In this document: one piece after another, positions 1 through 7,616 of the stretch
Layout: the number at the start of each line of letters is the position of its first letter
Numbering within the stretch: the first letter of the stretch is position 1
Assembly (NCBI GenBank): GCA_018609925.1
Contig: JAHEOG010000007.1
Coordinates: 1 to 20,747 of the forward strand
DNA length: 20,747 nt
Direction of reading: 5' to 3'
Source: Gammaproteobacteria bacterium
GTDB lineage: Bacteria; Pseudomonadota; Gammaproteobacteria; Thiohalorhabdales; Thiohalorhabdaceae
The notes under the pieces: generated by a model
What the model was told of the DNA's origin: nothing
Databases searched by the model: none
What the model saw: only the letters and a program-made list of their open reading frames with translations
Made by a program: the position numbers and the translations under genes

Positions 1-55
1 CCTTGTGGACGCTAGATTTGCATTTCCACGAGTCGCGGCGCCTACAGGAGCCGGC

Positions 56-628
56 ATGGCGAGCCCCGCCCCCCCTTGGGAGCACCGCTCCATCGGCCCC
101 CCCTGGGCGGAGTGGATCGGGGTTTTGGCCGTGATCCTGGGGGCCTACCTGACCGCCTCCTTCGCCATCCATGCCACCCAGCAGCATGTCTTCTCCCTGC
201 CCATAAGCGCCGAGGAGCGGGCCTCCCAGCTGGAGTGCCCCGAGGACGAGCTGATCGAGGAGGGGATCACCCTCGTTGTCTGCGAGCAGATGCAAGCGGA
301 CATCGAGACCACCCTCATCACCACCCCCGAGGGTTTCTTGAACCTCCAGTTCTGGCTCGGCATCGCCGGCCTCATCCTGGCGGCCGGGTCCATCTATGCG
401 GGTATGGCCCTGGTGGACTGGCGCCCATGGGCACCCCCCCTGTTCATCGCGGTGATGGTAGCCCTGATCCTGCTGGAGCTTTCGGGCCTGGTGGCCGCAG
501 CCGAATCCGGTCCCTTGATCCGAAAGGATTACCTTTGGGGCTACCTCCTCTGGCTGGCCATCCACATCTCCCTTGCGAGCGCGGTGGGCGCGGCCTGGAC
601 CGATCCGAATCAGAGGGCCGCCGAATGA
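56..628 (+). CDS. Four-helix integral membrane protein of unknown function
   Basis: A 190-residue protein that I do not recognise as a named family. Hydrophobic segments lie at about residues 18-38, 98-120, 127-148 and 160-181, so four membrane helices are likely. Between helices 1 and 2 is a polar loop of about 55 residues with two cysteines (C61 and C76) that could form a disulfide if the loop is periplasmic. The start at 56 is chosen because AGGAG at 46-50 sits five bases upstream; an in-frame ATG at 5 has no visible ribosome site. It ends 49 bases before a cytochrome b561 gene on the same strand, so the two probably form an operon. A role as membrane partner of that cytochrome is inferred only from position. 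The upstream promoter lies outside the window. Confidence 0.75.
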   Translation: MASPAPPWEHRSIGPPWAEWIGVLAVILGAYLTASFAIHATQQHVFSLPISAEERASQLECPEDELIEEGITLVVCEQMQADIETTLITTPEGFLNLQFWLGIAGLILAAGSIYAGMALVDWRPWAPPLFIAVMVALILLELSGLVAAAESGPLIRKDYLWGYLLWLAIHISLASAVGAAWTDPNQRAAE

Positions 629-677
629 GCTCCTCCATCCAGCCGGTAACTTCTCCCCTGCAACGGGGGAATGCCCG

Positions 678-1217
678 ATGAGCAAGCCCGGCTACGGCAA
701 CCTGACCGTCCTTCTGCACTGGGTTACGGCCATCTCCATCTTGTTCCTGTTCGGTCTGAGCTGGTGGATGATGGCCATCCCCTACGGCGATTACCGGTTC
801 CTGCCGTTCCAGCTCCACAAGAACCTAGGAATCACTGTCATCCTGTTCGGGCTCCTGTTGCTCTTCTTCCGGTTCCGTCCTCGGCCCGGGCGACTTCCGG
901 ACGGCATGCCGCGCTGGATGTACCACCTTGCCATAGCCGATCACGTACTGATGTATTTGCTGATCTTCGTGGTTTGCTTCAGCGGGGTCCTGTCTTCCGC
1001 CTTCAGCGGCTGGGGCACCGACCTGTGGTGGACGCTGACCCTGATTCCCGATTCCGCCGCCGAGGGCTGGGAGAGCGAGCCCCTGAACATCCTCTTCGGG
1101 GAGATCCACGTCTACTCCAGCTGGATCCTCCTGGCCCTGCTCATCACCCACATCAGCGGCGCTGTTTTCCACGCCTTCCGCCGCGACGGGGTGCTACGCC
1201 GCATGTTCCGGGTCTAG
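678..1217 (+). CDS. Cytochrome b561-family diheme membrane protein
   Basis: A 179-residue, four-helix protein typical of bacterial cytochrome b561, which carries electrons between quinol and partner proteins in the inner membrane. Histidines suitable as heme ligands are in place: H14 in LLHW (helix 1), H47 in LHKNLG (helix 2), H89 in ADHVLMYLL (helix 3), and H144/H158 near helix 4. The C-terminus has the family ending HISGAVFHAFRRDGVLRRM. The start at 678 is chosen from GGGGGA at 665-670 and because MSKPGYGNLTVLLHW begins as family members do; longer upstream starts add a low-complexity Arg/Pro leader. It follows the four-helix protein by 49 bases. The electron acceptor cannot be deduced from the sequence. 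Confidence 0.9.
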   Translation: MSKPGYGNLTVLLHWVTAISILFLFGLSWWMMAIPYGDYRFLPFQLHKNLGITVILFGLLLLFFRFRPRPGRLPDGMPRWMYHLAIADHVLMYLLIFVVCFSGVLSSAFSGWGTDLWWTLTLIPDSAAEGWESEPLNILFGEIHVYSSWILLALLITHISGAVFHAFRRDGVLRRMFRV

Positions 1218-1497
1218 CCTCAGAGAGCCCGGCCGAGCCTTTTTGACCAGTTCAGCCTTCGCCTCCTCCCACTCGCGATTTGGGCCCCGGTGCAGCGGCT
1301 CCTGCGGTATCGTTTCCGGCACCGAGCACGGGGCCCGAGCCGGGAAACGGCAATCACCCCATGGGGACCCGGGACCAAGGGTCCGGAGGCTGGTGCGTCA
1401 CGGTCATAGTGGGCCCTAACCGCCCCACCCCGAACGGGGCGGGACTCACCGACGGCCTCGCTCGGAGGGCGGGAAGAAACCGGGCCGATCCGCCGGG
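1218..1497. other. Intergenic region between convergent genes, with a GC hairpin
   Basis: There are 280 bases between the cytochrome b561 stop and the stop of the opposing GrlR-like gene. The clearest structure is a perfect 7-bp inverted repeat, CCGCCCC at 1420-1426 with GGGGCGG at 1436-1442 (9-base loop). It could act as a bidirectional terminator for the convergent pair, but neither side has a T-run. No gene or RNA was recognised here. Confidence 0.3.
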
Positions 1498-1854
1498 CTA
1501 GACGGTGGGACCGCTTTCGGGGAGATCCCCCTGACGGCGTAGGGTTGCCTGGACGGCCACCTCGGGATCGTCGTCGAGGGTCCCGGTGAGCACCATTTCC
1601 TGATCGTCAGCGGCACCCGCCAGGTGTAGGGTGAAGGCATCCCGGTCGCCGACGATGTGGCTGCGACCCCCGTGGAAATGGGTGGCGGAGAGGGTCAGCT
1701 CGATCCGTTCCCCGTCGGTCCGATAGGTGCCCTGGTAGTGGTAGTTATTGTCCCCGCCGTGGAGGTGCCCCCTCTGGAGCAGGATCACCCCGCCCACGGT
1801 ATGGGGACCGGTTTCGTCGGAGAAGATGGTTGCCCAGAGGCCGTCGATGGACAC
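1498..1854 (-). CDS. GrlR-like small regulatory-fold protein
   Basis: A 118-residue protein resembling the GrlR family, small beta-barrel proteins first known as negative regulators of the enteropathogenic E. coli LEE type III system. The match rests on the N-terminal half: a short DGLWATIFS strand, then GGVILLQRGHLHGGD and NYHYQGTYR (the family's G-G-D/Y-x-Y-x-G-x-Y pattern), then IELTLSATHFHGG. The start is GTG with GGGAGG about eight bases upstream, a good ribosome site. No type III secretion gene is visible nearby, so a LEE-type role should not be assumed; family members are widespread as uncharacterised proteins. The gene stands alone, more than 200 bases from its neighbours. Confidence 0.7.
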   Translation of the reverse strand: MSIDGLWATIFSDETGPHTVGGVILLQRGHLHGGDNNYHYQGTYRTDGERIELTLSATHFHGGRSHIVGDRDAFTLHLAGAADDQEMVLTGTLDDDPEVAVQATLRRQGDLPESGPTV

Positions 1855-2083
1855 GGCGAATCCTCCCGAGGTTTGATTACCAAAAGGAACAGAAGCAGAG
1901 CCACCCGACGCGACCGGGGCCGGAGCAAGGAGCGACTTGGGGGTGCCCCCACGTCAGGGTTCCCCGGAGCGGTTTGCCTCCGGCACCGGGCCGCCACTTC
2001 GATAGGGCTTCGGCTCACCGTAGTAGAACCCTCCTGTCCTCACTATGGAGCCCACTCCGGCCCAGACAAAGCCCTGGCATCCC

Positions 2084-3064
2084 TCAGAGCCGGTTGCGAA
2101 GCATGAGCTCGCCAGGGTGGGGCTGGAGGTAGACCTGGCGGGCAACGTAGGGGTGAGGATGGCGCCGGAAGTGGTGTTTGAGCAGGGTAATGGGAACCAC
2201 CAAAGGGACGTAGCCGGTGCGGTAGGACTCGATCAGGTCCCCTAGCTCCTCCTTGTCTCCGGCTTCCAGGTGGTCCTTCAGGTAACCCATCAGGTGATAG
2301 AGGACATTGGCATGGCCCTTGCGAGTCGCGGGCTCGGCGAGTGTGCTCATCAGGTCCTCGAAGTAGGCCCGTGCGGTTTCCCCGATTTCCCCTTTGCCGG
2401 CCTCGGCGACTAGGCGTCCGAGCCGCCGGTAGGCCGCTTGGCTGTGGGCCATCACCAGGAGCTTGTGGGCACTGTGGAAGTCCACCAGGCGACCCAGAGT
2501 AGGGCTAGCTGCCACCTCCCGATGCCACCGCTCGTGGACGAAGACCCGCTCGATGAAGCTCTCCCGCAGCACCGGATCGCCCAAGCGGCCCTCCTCCTCC
2601 ACCGGGAGCTGGGGGCGCTCGGCCATAAAGGCCCCGGCGTAGGCGCCACGGGCGGTAGTCAGGGGATGGCCGTCGGGCTTGTAGACCTTGACCCGCTCCA
2701 TCCCGCAGGAGGGCGAGCCCCGCTTCAGGATGTAGCCATGGATATCAGAAAGCTCGCGGGCCATGCGCTGCCCGTAGGCCTGCAGGTCGTCGGTCACGTC
2801 CCGATCGGGGTTGCGCACCCCCACGACGCGCACGGGCTCTCCCTTCTCCGCAACCATACGGATGGGCTCCCGGGGGACGCCAAGACCGATGGCGACCTCG
2901 GGACAGACCGGGACAAGCTCGAAGAACCGGCTCAGGGTACCGTTGATGTAGGGATCGCGCTTGTGCTGCCCGTCGTAGCGGACCTCCTCCCCGAGCAGGC
3001 AGCTCGATATGCCCACCCGGATGCGCTCTGGGAAGCCGGTCTCGGTCTCAGGGGATTCGGCCAA
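2084..3064 (-). CDS. DUF523-DUF1722 fusion protein (YbgA-like, TudS-type N-terminal domain)
   Basis: A 326-residue two-domain protein. Residues 15-160 are DUF523; residues 170-315 are DUF1722, the E. coli YbgA domain, with family signatures FVHERW, HSAHKLLVMAHS and YHLMGYLK. The DUF523 part keeps three cysteines, C22 (SSCLLG), C54 (PVCPE) and C120 (SPSCGM). In the DUF523 member TudS, a thiouracil desulfurase, three such cysteines hold a [4Fe-4S] cluster. A cluster-bound desulfuration-type activity is therefore plausible but not shown; many members lack an assigned function. The start is TTG at 3064, the first start preceding the conserved RIRVGISSC strand, with GAAGAGG about ten bases upstream; the exact start is uncertain. 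The next gene upstream ends 64 bases away, so co-transcription with it is likely. Confidence 0.88.
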   Translation of the reverse strand: MAESPETETGFPERIRVGISSCLLGEEVRYDGQHKRDPYINGTLSRFFELVPVCPEVAIGLGVPREPIRMVAEKGEPVRVVGVRNPDRDVTDDLQAYGQRMARELSDIHGYILKRGSPSCGMERVKVYKPDGHPLTTARGAYAGAFMAERPQLPVEEEGRLGDPVLRESFIERVFVHERWHREVAASPTLGRLVDFHSAHKLLVMAHSQAAYRRLGRLVAEAGKGEIGETARAYFEDLMSTLAEPATRKGHANVLYHLMGYLKDHLEAGDKEELGDLIESYRTGYVPLVVPITLLKHHFRRHPHPYVARQVYLQPHPGELMLRNRL

Positions 3065-3128
3065 GCTCTGCCAACCTCTTCAGCGGGGATCGGGCATTGG
3101 AGCCCCGGGGAGGAGCCCGGGTTCCCGC

Positions 3129-4256
3129 TCAGGGGATCGCCGTTTCCAAGAAAAGGCTGCCCTGACCGTCCTTGCCGAGACGCACGCCCCCGCCCTCGCT
3201 CTCCCGGTTGAGGGTCTGCAGCAGCCAGTCGGCCTCTTCCCCGTTGGCGTCCATCAACCGAAATCCGGCGATCCGCATGGGCCGCAGCGTCAGCCCTGTC
3301 AACCGCCCGGTCTCCGGATCCAGGTCCGGGAAGAGCATAAGGGTCAGCTCGGGGCGGTAGGTCTCCTCCCCGGGGATCCCCTCGTAATCGTTGAGGAAGT
3401 CGCCGCATCCGTAAAGGATCAGGCAACCGCGGTGGAGCTCCATGCCCTTGGGATGATGCGAGCTTTGGCCGTGGACCAGATCCACGCCGGCGCGGTCGAT
3501 AAGGGCGCGGGCGAAGCGCCGCTGCTCCCCGGGGACCGCGTAGCCCCAGTTGGCGCCCCAGTGGACGGAGGCCACCGCCACGTCGAGCTCCCCCTTCACC
3601 GCCGCCACCTGCTCCGCCACCGCGGCAATCGGGGCGTCCTCCGCCTCGTCGATCCGCCAGACCCCGGCGCGATCCGGTCCGGCCGCCCAGTCCGAGGGGA
3701 TCCCGCTGGATCCCGAGCCCATCGCCAACACGATGACTCTTCTCCCCGCGCCGGCGGCCAGGACCGCCGGGGCCCGGGCAGCGGCCAGGCTCTCCCCTGC
3801 CCCGGCCGTTTCCATCCCGAGCCCCTCCAGGGTGGCCACGGTCTCGCTCAAACCCTCGAAGCCCCAGTCCAGGACATGGTTATTGGCGAGGGCGCAGCAG
3901 TCGATGGCGCCGGACTCCAGCACGGAGGCATTGTCCGGATGCATGCGGTAGTGGACGCCCTTCCCCCGCCACCAAGATTCGCTGCGGGTAACGGCGGTTT
4001 CCAGGTTGATCAGGCGGAGAGCGGGCTCGAAGCGCTCCAGCCAGCCCAGGGCGTCGCCCCAGATATAGGACGGGGCCACGGGAGCGGGTATGGGGCCGTG
4101 CTCCCGTTCGGCCAGGGCCCGGTAGTGGCGGGCATCAGTCACCCAGGGCTCGTGCAGCTGCGGGGCGCTAGGGCGGGCCAGGATCTGGTCGATCCCGCGG
4201 CCGGTCATGACGTCGCCGCACAGGAACAGGCGCAAGGAGCCGCGGGACCTTGTCAT
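3129..4256 (-). CDS. CapA-family metallophosphatase-like protein
   Basis: A 375-residue protein of the CapA/PgsA family, related to calcineurin-type metallophosphoesterases. Motifs appear in family order: GDVMTGRG (14-21), INLET (83-87), ANNHVLDWG (124-132), VHWGANWG (231-238), VHGQSSHHPKGME (261-273) and GDFLNDYEG (285-293). These His/Asp/Asn positions would form the metal site. In Bacillus, PgsA/CapA takes part in poly-gamma-glutamate capsule export, but many proteobacterial homologues stand alone with unknown substrate, as here: no capsule synthase is nearby. I see no convincing signal peptide or anchor at the N-terminus, which argues against the exported Bacillus role. The start has only a weak GGGG ribosome site, yet GDVMTG must be included and no later start does so. 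Confidence 0.87.
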   Translation of the reverse strand: MTRSRGSLRLFLCGDVMTGRGIDQILARPSAPQLHEPWVTDARHYRALAEREHGPIPAPVAPSYIWGDALGWLERFEPALRLINLETAVTRSESWWRGKGVHYRMHPDNASVLESGAIDCCALANNHVLDWGFEGLSETVATLEGLGMETAGAGESLAAARAPAVLAAGAGRRVIVLAMGSGSSGIPSDWAAGPDRAGVWRIDEAEDAPIAAVAEQVAAVKGELDVAVASVHWGANWGYAVPGEQRRFARALIDRAGVDLVHGQSSHHPKGMELHRGCLILYGCGDFLNDYEGIPGEETYRPELTLMLFPDLDPETGRLTGLTLRPMRIAGFRLMDANGEEADWLLQTLNRESEGGGVRLGKDGQGSLFLETAIP

Positions 4257-4311
4257 CCGGAAAACCCCGAGGGCCCGGCCCGGTCGGGAGCCCGGAACGT
4301 AGAGGGAGCTT

Positions 4312-4845
4312 TCAGGCCGGCCGGGGGGAGCCGACCAGCTGGATCAATAGCAGCTGGACGCCCAAAAGCACCAGCCATCCCAGGACACAGACCGCAACGG
4401 CCCGCCACGTACTGGTAAAATCCAGCGCCTGGCGCACGGCCACCACCATGGCCACGAGCATCCAGACGGTGGCGACCAGCACCACCAGCGGACCCACCAC
4501 CGGGATAAAGCCCACTACTCGCAGGACCCCTGGGGCCGCCGAAAAGCCGATAGTGCGCAGGAGCTGACCCATGTCCGCTTCGGTGCGCTCTTCTGGCAGG
4601 AGCCGGGTGCCGATGATATAGGTCAAGAAGGCCCAGATCACCCAGGCGACCAGGGCGATGAGGGTGCCCAGTATCAGGCCCTTACCCACCCCGGCCTGGC
4701 CCAGGCTGCCAATGCCGACGGCCAAGCTGGACAGCAGGACCACGACCACTGCCTGGCCCATTGAGCTCGGATCCGCCTCCACCTCCTCGTAGACCCCGGG
4801 CTCGAGCCGGGCGGCACGGAGCATCCGGTCGATAAGCGCGCTCAT
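4312..4845 (-). CDS. Yip1-domain integral membrane protein
   Basis: A 177-residue protein with about five membrane helices and the layout of bacterial Yip1-domain proteins: a short cytoplasmic N-terminus (IDRMLRAARLEPGVYEEVEADP), a helix at about 30-50, a pair at 55-80, and later helices around 103-137 and 148-172. The central GFSAAPGVLRVVGFIPVVGPLV stretch, with its Pro/Gly spacing, is typical of the family. The function of bacterial Yip1 proteins is not known. The start ATG has GGGAGG about eight bases upstream. The gene lies 55 bases upstream of the CapA-like gene on the same strand, so the two are probably transcribed together. Confidence 0.78.
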   Translation of the reverse strand: MSALIDRMLRAARLEPGVYEEVEADPSSMGQAVVVVLLSSLAVGIGSLGQAGVGKGLILGTLIALVAWVIWAFLTYIIGTRLLPEERTEADMGQLLRTIGFSAAPGVLRVVGFIPVVGPLVVLVATVWMLVAMVVAVRQALDFTSTWRAVAVCVLGWLVLLGVQLLLIQLVGSPRPA

Positions 4846-5060
4846 GCTGGTGGCCTCCCTGTGATGGCGTCCTTGGGGCCTACCCCGTCTTGGGCCCTAT
4901 GGGGCGCGAATCAGCCGGGGCGGCCCAATAGCCCCTGCGGGGTTGGCAAGGTCTCCGCGGCCTTCGGGCGGGCTCAAACACGACCCCGCCGGGCGGGAAG
5001 CAATCCCGGACTTCGGACAGATCAGGATACGGGCGGCCGGGAGGGAAGTCGAGGCGGGAA

Positions 5061-5087
5061 GCGGGCCCGGCCCCCGGCCGGGCCCGC
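5061..5087 (-). terminator. Strong GC hairpin downstream of the P460-type cytochrome gene
   Basis: A perfect 12-bp inverted repeat, GCGGGCCCGGCC (5061-5072) and GGCCGGGCCCGC (5076-5087), with a three-base loop. It begins 34 bases after the stop of the minus-strand cytochrome gene, as expected for its terminator. The downstream side is TTCCCGCC, not a T-run, so this is either an atypical intrinsic terminator or an RNA 3'-end stabiliser. The rest of 4846-5121 shows no gene. Confidence 0.45.
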
Positions 5088-5121
5088 CGATAGCCCCCGG
5101 TGGTGTCCGGGGAGCGACAGC

Positions 5122-5703
5122 CTACTTGTTGATGAACTCGGTGGTGTTGAACTGGAAGTCGTTGTCCTTCTGGCTGGAGTGGCAGGCGATGCAGCCCTTG
5201 TCCGCTCCCTTGGCGACCCGGCCAGCGAGCTTCATGCCCTTGGGATTGGTGGCCAGGCTGCCGTCCGGCTTGTACTTGACCCAAAACCAGTTGTTGTTTT
5301 CCGGATCGTATCCGGATCCCCGCTTGAACATCACGGTAACCGCGCCCAGGTACTTCGCTCGGTTATTGGCCACCTTGGCGTTGGTAACACCCTCGCCGCC
5401 GTAGTTCCGCTTCACAATCAGCTCGCCGGTATGCCCTTTAACGGAAACCTCGCCGTACAGGGTTTCCAGGACGGCCCCGTGGGGATGCTGCCCTTCGTAG
5501 GGCACCGTCTTGATGGCCCCGTCACCGACAAAGTCGGCGCGCTCCATCTTCTTCCAGAGGGCATCGGCGTATTTCACCGATTTTGGGTCTCCGAAGGGAG
5601 GGCTGCCGGCGTAGGCAGCCACCGCCGCGCCCAGACCGACAACCGCTGCGGTGGCCAACCAAAGCGCCGGGCGGGCCGTGAGGAGCGTCTTCCTTTGGCT
5701 CAT
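5122..5703 (-). CDS. Cytochrome P460-family periplasmic monoheme cytochrome c
   Basis: A 193-residue exported protein. Residues 1-32 are a signal peptide (charged SQRK, a hydrophobic stretch, then an AAYAG cleavage region). The single heme site is near the C-terminus, C171-I-A-C174-H175, followed by KDNDFQF; this arrangement fits the cytochrome P460/cytochrome c'-beta family. P460 of ammonia oxidisers turns over hydroxylamine and NO through a heme cross-linked to lysine; c'-beta lacks the cross-link and binds NO. I cannot tell which applies, since several lysines (K89, K98) lie in the likely region. The start has a perfect ribosome site, AAGGAGGTGA at 5707-5716. The start ATG overlaps the stop of the upstream propeller gene (ATGA), so translation is coupled and the two products probably act together in the periplasm. 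Confidence 0.85.
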   Translation of the reverse strand: MSQRKTLLTARPALWLATAAVVGLGAAVAAYAGSPPFGDPKSVKYADALWKKMERADFVGDGAIKTVPYEGQHPHGAVLETLYGEVSVKGHTGELIVKRNYGGEGVTNAKVANNRAKYLGAVTVMFKRGSGYDPENNNWFWVKYKPDGSLATNPKGMKLAGRVAKGADKGCIACHSSQKDNDFQFNTTEFINK

Positions 5704-6827
5704 GGTTCACCTCCTTTCCCCGAAGGGATCGTCGACGTACGCCGGAAGGCCCCGAGGGCCAAGGGCGCCTCGGCACCTTCCGGTTCGACCCGACCCGTCC
5801 GGGATGGGTCCCGGACAAGCCGGTCAGGCAGGGAGGGGACCCATATTCCGGCGTCCCCGGTTTGGACGAAGACTTGGCGGGCCCCGGGCAGGGGAGGATC
5901 CACCACGCGCCCCGGGGCTCCCTTGCGCCAACGGACCTGTCCGGTAGCGCGGTAGAGCGCAGCGATCTGTCCCTCGTCGAGGCCCCGCTCCACCCCGACC
6001 CACATCAAATCGGGGCGCACGGGATCGGCCCGGGGGATGGAACGGATGACCCCGTTCAACCGGGCCTCCCAAAGGAGGCGGCCATCCGTCAGGGAGCGGG
6101 CCGTCACCCGCCCATCCCGATCGCCGAGGTAGACCCGGCGCCGATCGATCAGGGGGGTATAGGTTAGGGCCTGCGGCTCGATGCGCCAAAGGAGGGTCCC
6201 ATCCTCGGCACGGAAGGCGAGCACGGATGGGGCGTAGGTGGTAGCCACAACCAACCGCCCGCGGGGTCCGGTAGCAGGGCGATACACCAGCTCCTGGTCG
6301 ATGGAGCGGGTCCACTCGATCGACCCGGTGCGAGGATCCAGGGCGGTCACCTCCCGTGCCCTCCCCCCTACCACCACCCGGTTTCCGGCCACGGCGGGGG
6401 GAAACAGCCAGCCCTCCAGGGAGCGCTCCCAGAGCAGTTGGCCGGTGGCGGCTTCGACCTTGCGTAGGGTCCCATCCCGGCCCGCCGCGTAGGCATGGCC
6501 TCCGGTCACTACCGGCGAATAGATCGAGGAGCCGTCGCCGTGGGACCACAGGGGCTCGCCCCCGTCCGCTTCGACAGCGTGGAGCCCATCGCGGCTGCCG
6601 ATCAGGACCACCTCTCCGGCACAGACCGGCTCGTAGGTGCGCTTCCCGGTCAGCGAGCGCCATTGCCGTTCGCCGGTGGCGGGATCCAGGCGGGCAAGCC
6701 CCTCGCCACCGGCGAGCACACCGTCCGGATGGGCGCAAGGATCGGACGGGTAGACTGCCTCGCCGCCTTGGGCGAGCGCCCCACCCATCCAGAAGAGCAT
6801 CGCGATAGCCGTTGGGGACTTCGACAC
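5700..6827 (-). CDS. Secreted PQQ-like beta-propeller repeat protein
   Basis: A 375-residue protein with an N-terminal signal peptide (cleavage probably after GGALAQ, residue 20), followed by about seven repeats of some 40 residues. Each repeat has the form of a G-x-(L/V)-x-A-L/V-x-(A/P)-x-T-G-x-x-x-W blade, for example LARLDPATGERQW, LRKVEAATGQLLWE, VTALDPRTGSIEW and VLAFRAEDGTLLW. This is the PQQ-like (BamB/quinoprotein) propeller fold. No catalytic pattern of PQQ alcohol dehydrogenases is evident and the protein is short for that group, so a scaffold or binding role is likelier. C31 and C69 could pair. The start is GTG with AGGGAG about eight bases upstream. Its stop overlaps the start of the P460-type cytochrome, so a direct partnership with it is inferred. 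Confidence 0.85.
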   Translation of the reverse strand: MSKSPTAIAMLFWMGGALAQGGEAVYPSDPCAHPDGVLAGGEGLARLDPATGERQWRSLTGKRTYEPVCAGEVVLIGSRDGLHAVEADGGEPLWSHGDGSSIYSPVVTGGHAYAAGRDGTLRKVEAATGQLLWERSLEGWLFPPAVAGNRVVVGGRAREVTALDPRTGSIEWTRSIDQELVYRPATGPRGRLVVATTYAPSVLAFRAEDGTLLWRIEPQALTYTPLIDRRRVYLGDRDGRVTARSLTDGRLLWEARLNGVIRSIPRADPVRPDLMWVGVERGLDEGQIAALYRATGQVRWRKGAPGRVVDPPLPGARQVFVQTGDAGIWVPSLPDRLVRDPSRTGRVEPEGAEAPLALGAFRRTSTIPSGKGGEP

Positions 6828-6881
6828 GGCCAGCTCCCTTTCCGGGTAGCCTTCTATTGTTTTAGGGGGTACGTGCCGGGA

Positions 6882-6926
6882 ACTATCCTGGATTCCCCTG
6901 AGGACGATCCTTGATCCCCCTCAGGG
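6882..6926 (-). promoter_or_regulatory. Candidate FNR-like site and inverted repeat before the propeller/cytochrome operon
   Basis: On the plus strand, TTGATCCCCCTCAG (6911-6924) matches the FNR palindrome TTGAT-N4-ATCAA at 8 of 10 positions. Read on the minus strand, a possible -10 element GATAGT (6887-6882) follows after 23 bases, one more than ideal class II spacing. The same stretch carries an 8-bp inverted repeat, CCCTGAGG (6896-6903) and CCTCAGGG (6919-6926), that may be an operator or part of a terminator for the upstream methyltransferase. The two readings compete. Confidence 0.35.
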
Positions 6927-6958
6927 AATAGGCGGGCATGGGGAGTCGGGGAAGGAGC

Positions 6959-7564
6959 TCAGGCGAAGCGCCGGAGGACGATCCGGCGGATCCAGCCGCG
7001 CAGGCGCACGGGAACGTCCGATTCCACCTGGAGGCCCGGGACCCGGGCGAGGACCTCCTCGAAGACGATATCGGTGCGGGTGGCGATGCGGCCGAGCGCC
7101 GGTGCCAAGGCCCACCGGAAGGGGGCCCTTTGTCCCGGACGGAGGAACTTGTCCAGCATATGGATCCGTCCCCCGATCCGGGTGACCCGGGCGGATTCCG
7201 CGAGGACGGTGGGCGGGGCCGGGGCTACCGCCAGGAGGAAGTGGAGGAAGACCCGGTCGAAGGTCTCATCGGGGAAGGGAAGCGCCCGGGCATCGCCCTC
7301 AAGGAGGCCTACGTCTTGATCCAGGCGCAGGGCCCGGTCCTCGGCCCGCCTGAGCATCGCGGGCGTGAGATCGAGCCCGACCAGCTCCGCCTCGCGGGGC
7401 AGCCAATCCAGATCGAGGCCGGTCCCCACACCCACCAAGAGGATACGCTCCCCCGGCTGGACCCGGGCACCCGCGATGGCCTGGCGGCGCAACGGCCGGG
7501 TAAGGGAAGCCACCACCCGATCGTAGAGCGGGGCCCACAGGGAGTAGGCGCCACGCAGGCTCAT
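6959..7564 (-). CDS. Class I SAM-dependent methyltransferase (UbiE/PmtA-like)
   Basis: A 201-residue class I methyltransferase. Motif I is ILLVGVGTGLDL (41-52), the acidic ribose-binding position is in GLDLTPAML (63-71), and GDARALPFPDETFD (90-103) gives the adenine-contact and post-II region. The N-terminal YSLWAPLYDRVVASLTRPLR is close to that of Rhodobacter-type phosphatidylethanolamine N-methyltransferase (PmtA) and to UbiE-like proteins, so a lipid or quinone substrate is plausible but unproven. The C-terminus is basic (RLRGWIRRIVLRRFA), which may aid membrane contact. The ribosome site is weak. It follows the metallo-hydrolase gene by 52 bases on the same strand and is probably its operon partner. 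Confidence 0.85.
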   Translation of the reverse strand: MSLRGAYSLWAPLYDRVVASLTRPLRRQAIAGARVQPGERILLVGVGTGLDLDWLPREAELVGLDLTPAMLRRAEDRALRLDQDVGLLEGDARALPFPDETFDRVFLHFLLAVAPAPPTVLAESARVTRIGGRIHMLDKFLRPGQRAPFRWALAPALGRIATRTDIVFEEVLARVPGLQVESDVPVRLRGWIRRIVLRRFA

Positions 7565-7616
7565 AAGGATCCCGACTCGGGTCCGGCGGGCGCAGCGACC
7601 AACGGGGCGTCGGCGC

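Noticed and set aside
1218..1245. Possible intrinsic terminator with TTTTT after cytochrome b561
   Set aside because: The T-run at about 1240 is preceded only by a 3-bp GGC/GCC stem, too weak to call.
1954..2145. Short minus-strand frame between the GrlR-like and DUF523 genes
   Set aside because: It overlaps the 3' end of the DUF523-DUF1722 gene, with no ribosome site or recognisable sequence.
3009..4418. A 469-codon plus-strand open frame over the CapA-like gene
   Set aside because: It spans two genes and an intergenic gap, shows no family motif, and is explained by lack of stop codons in GC-rich DNA.
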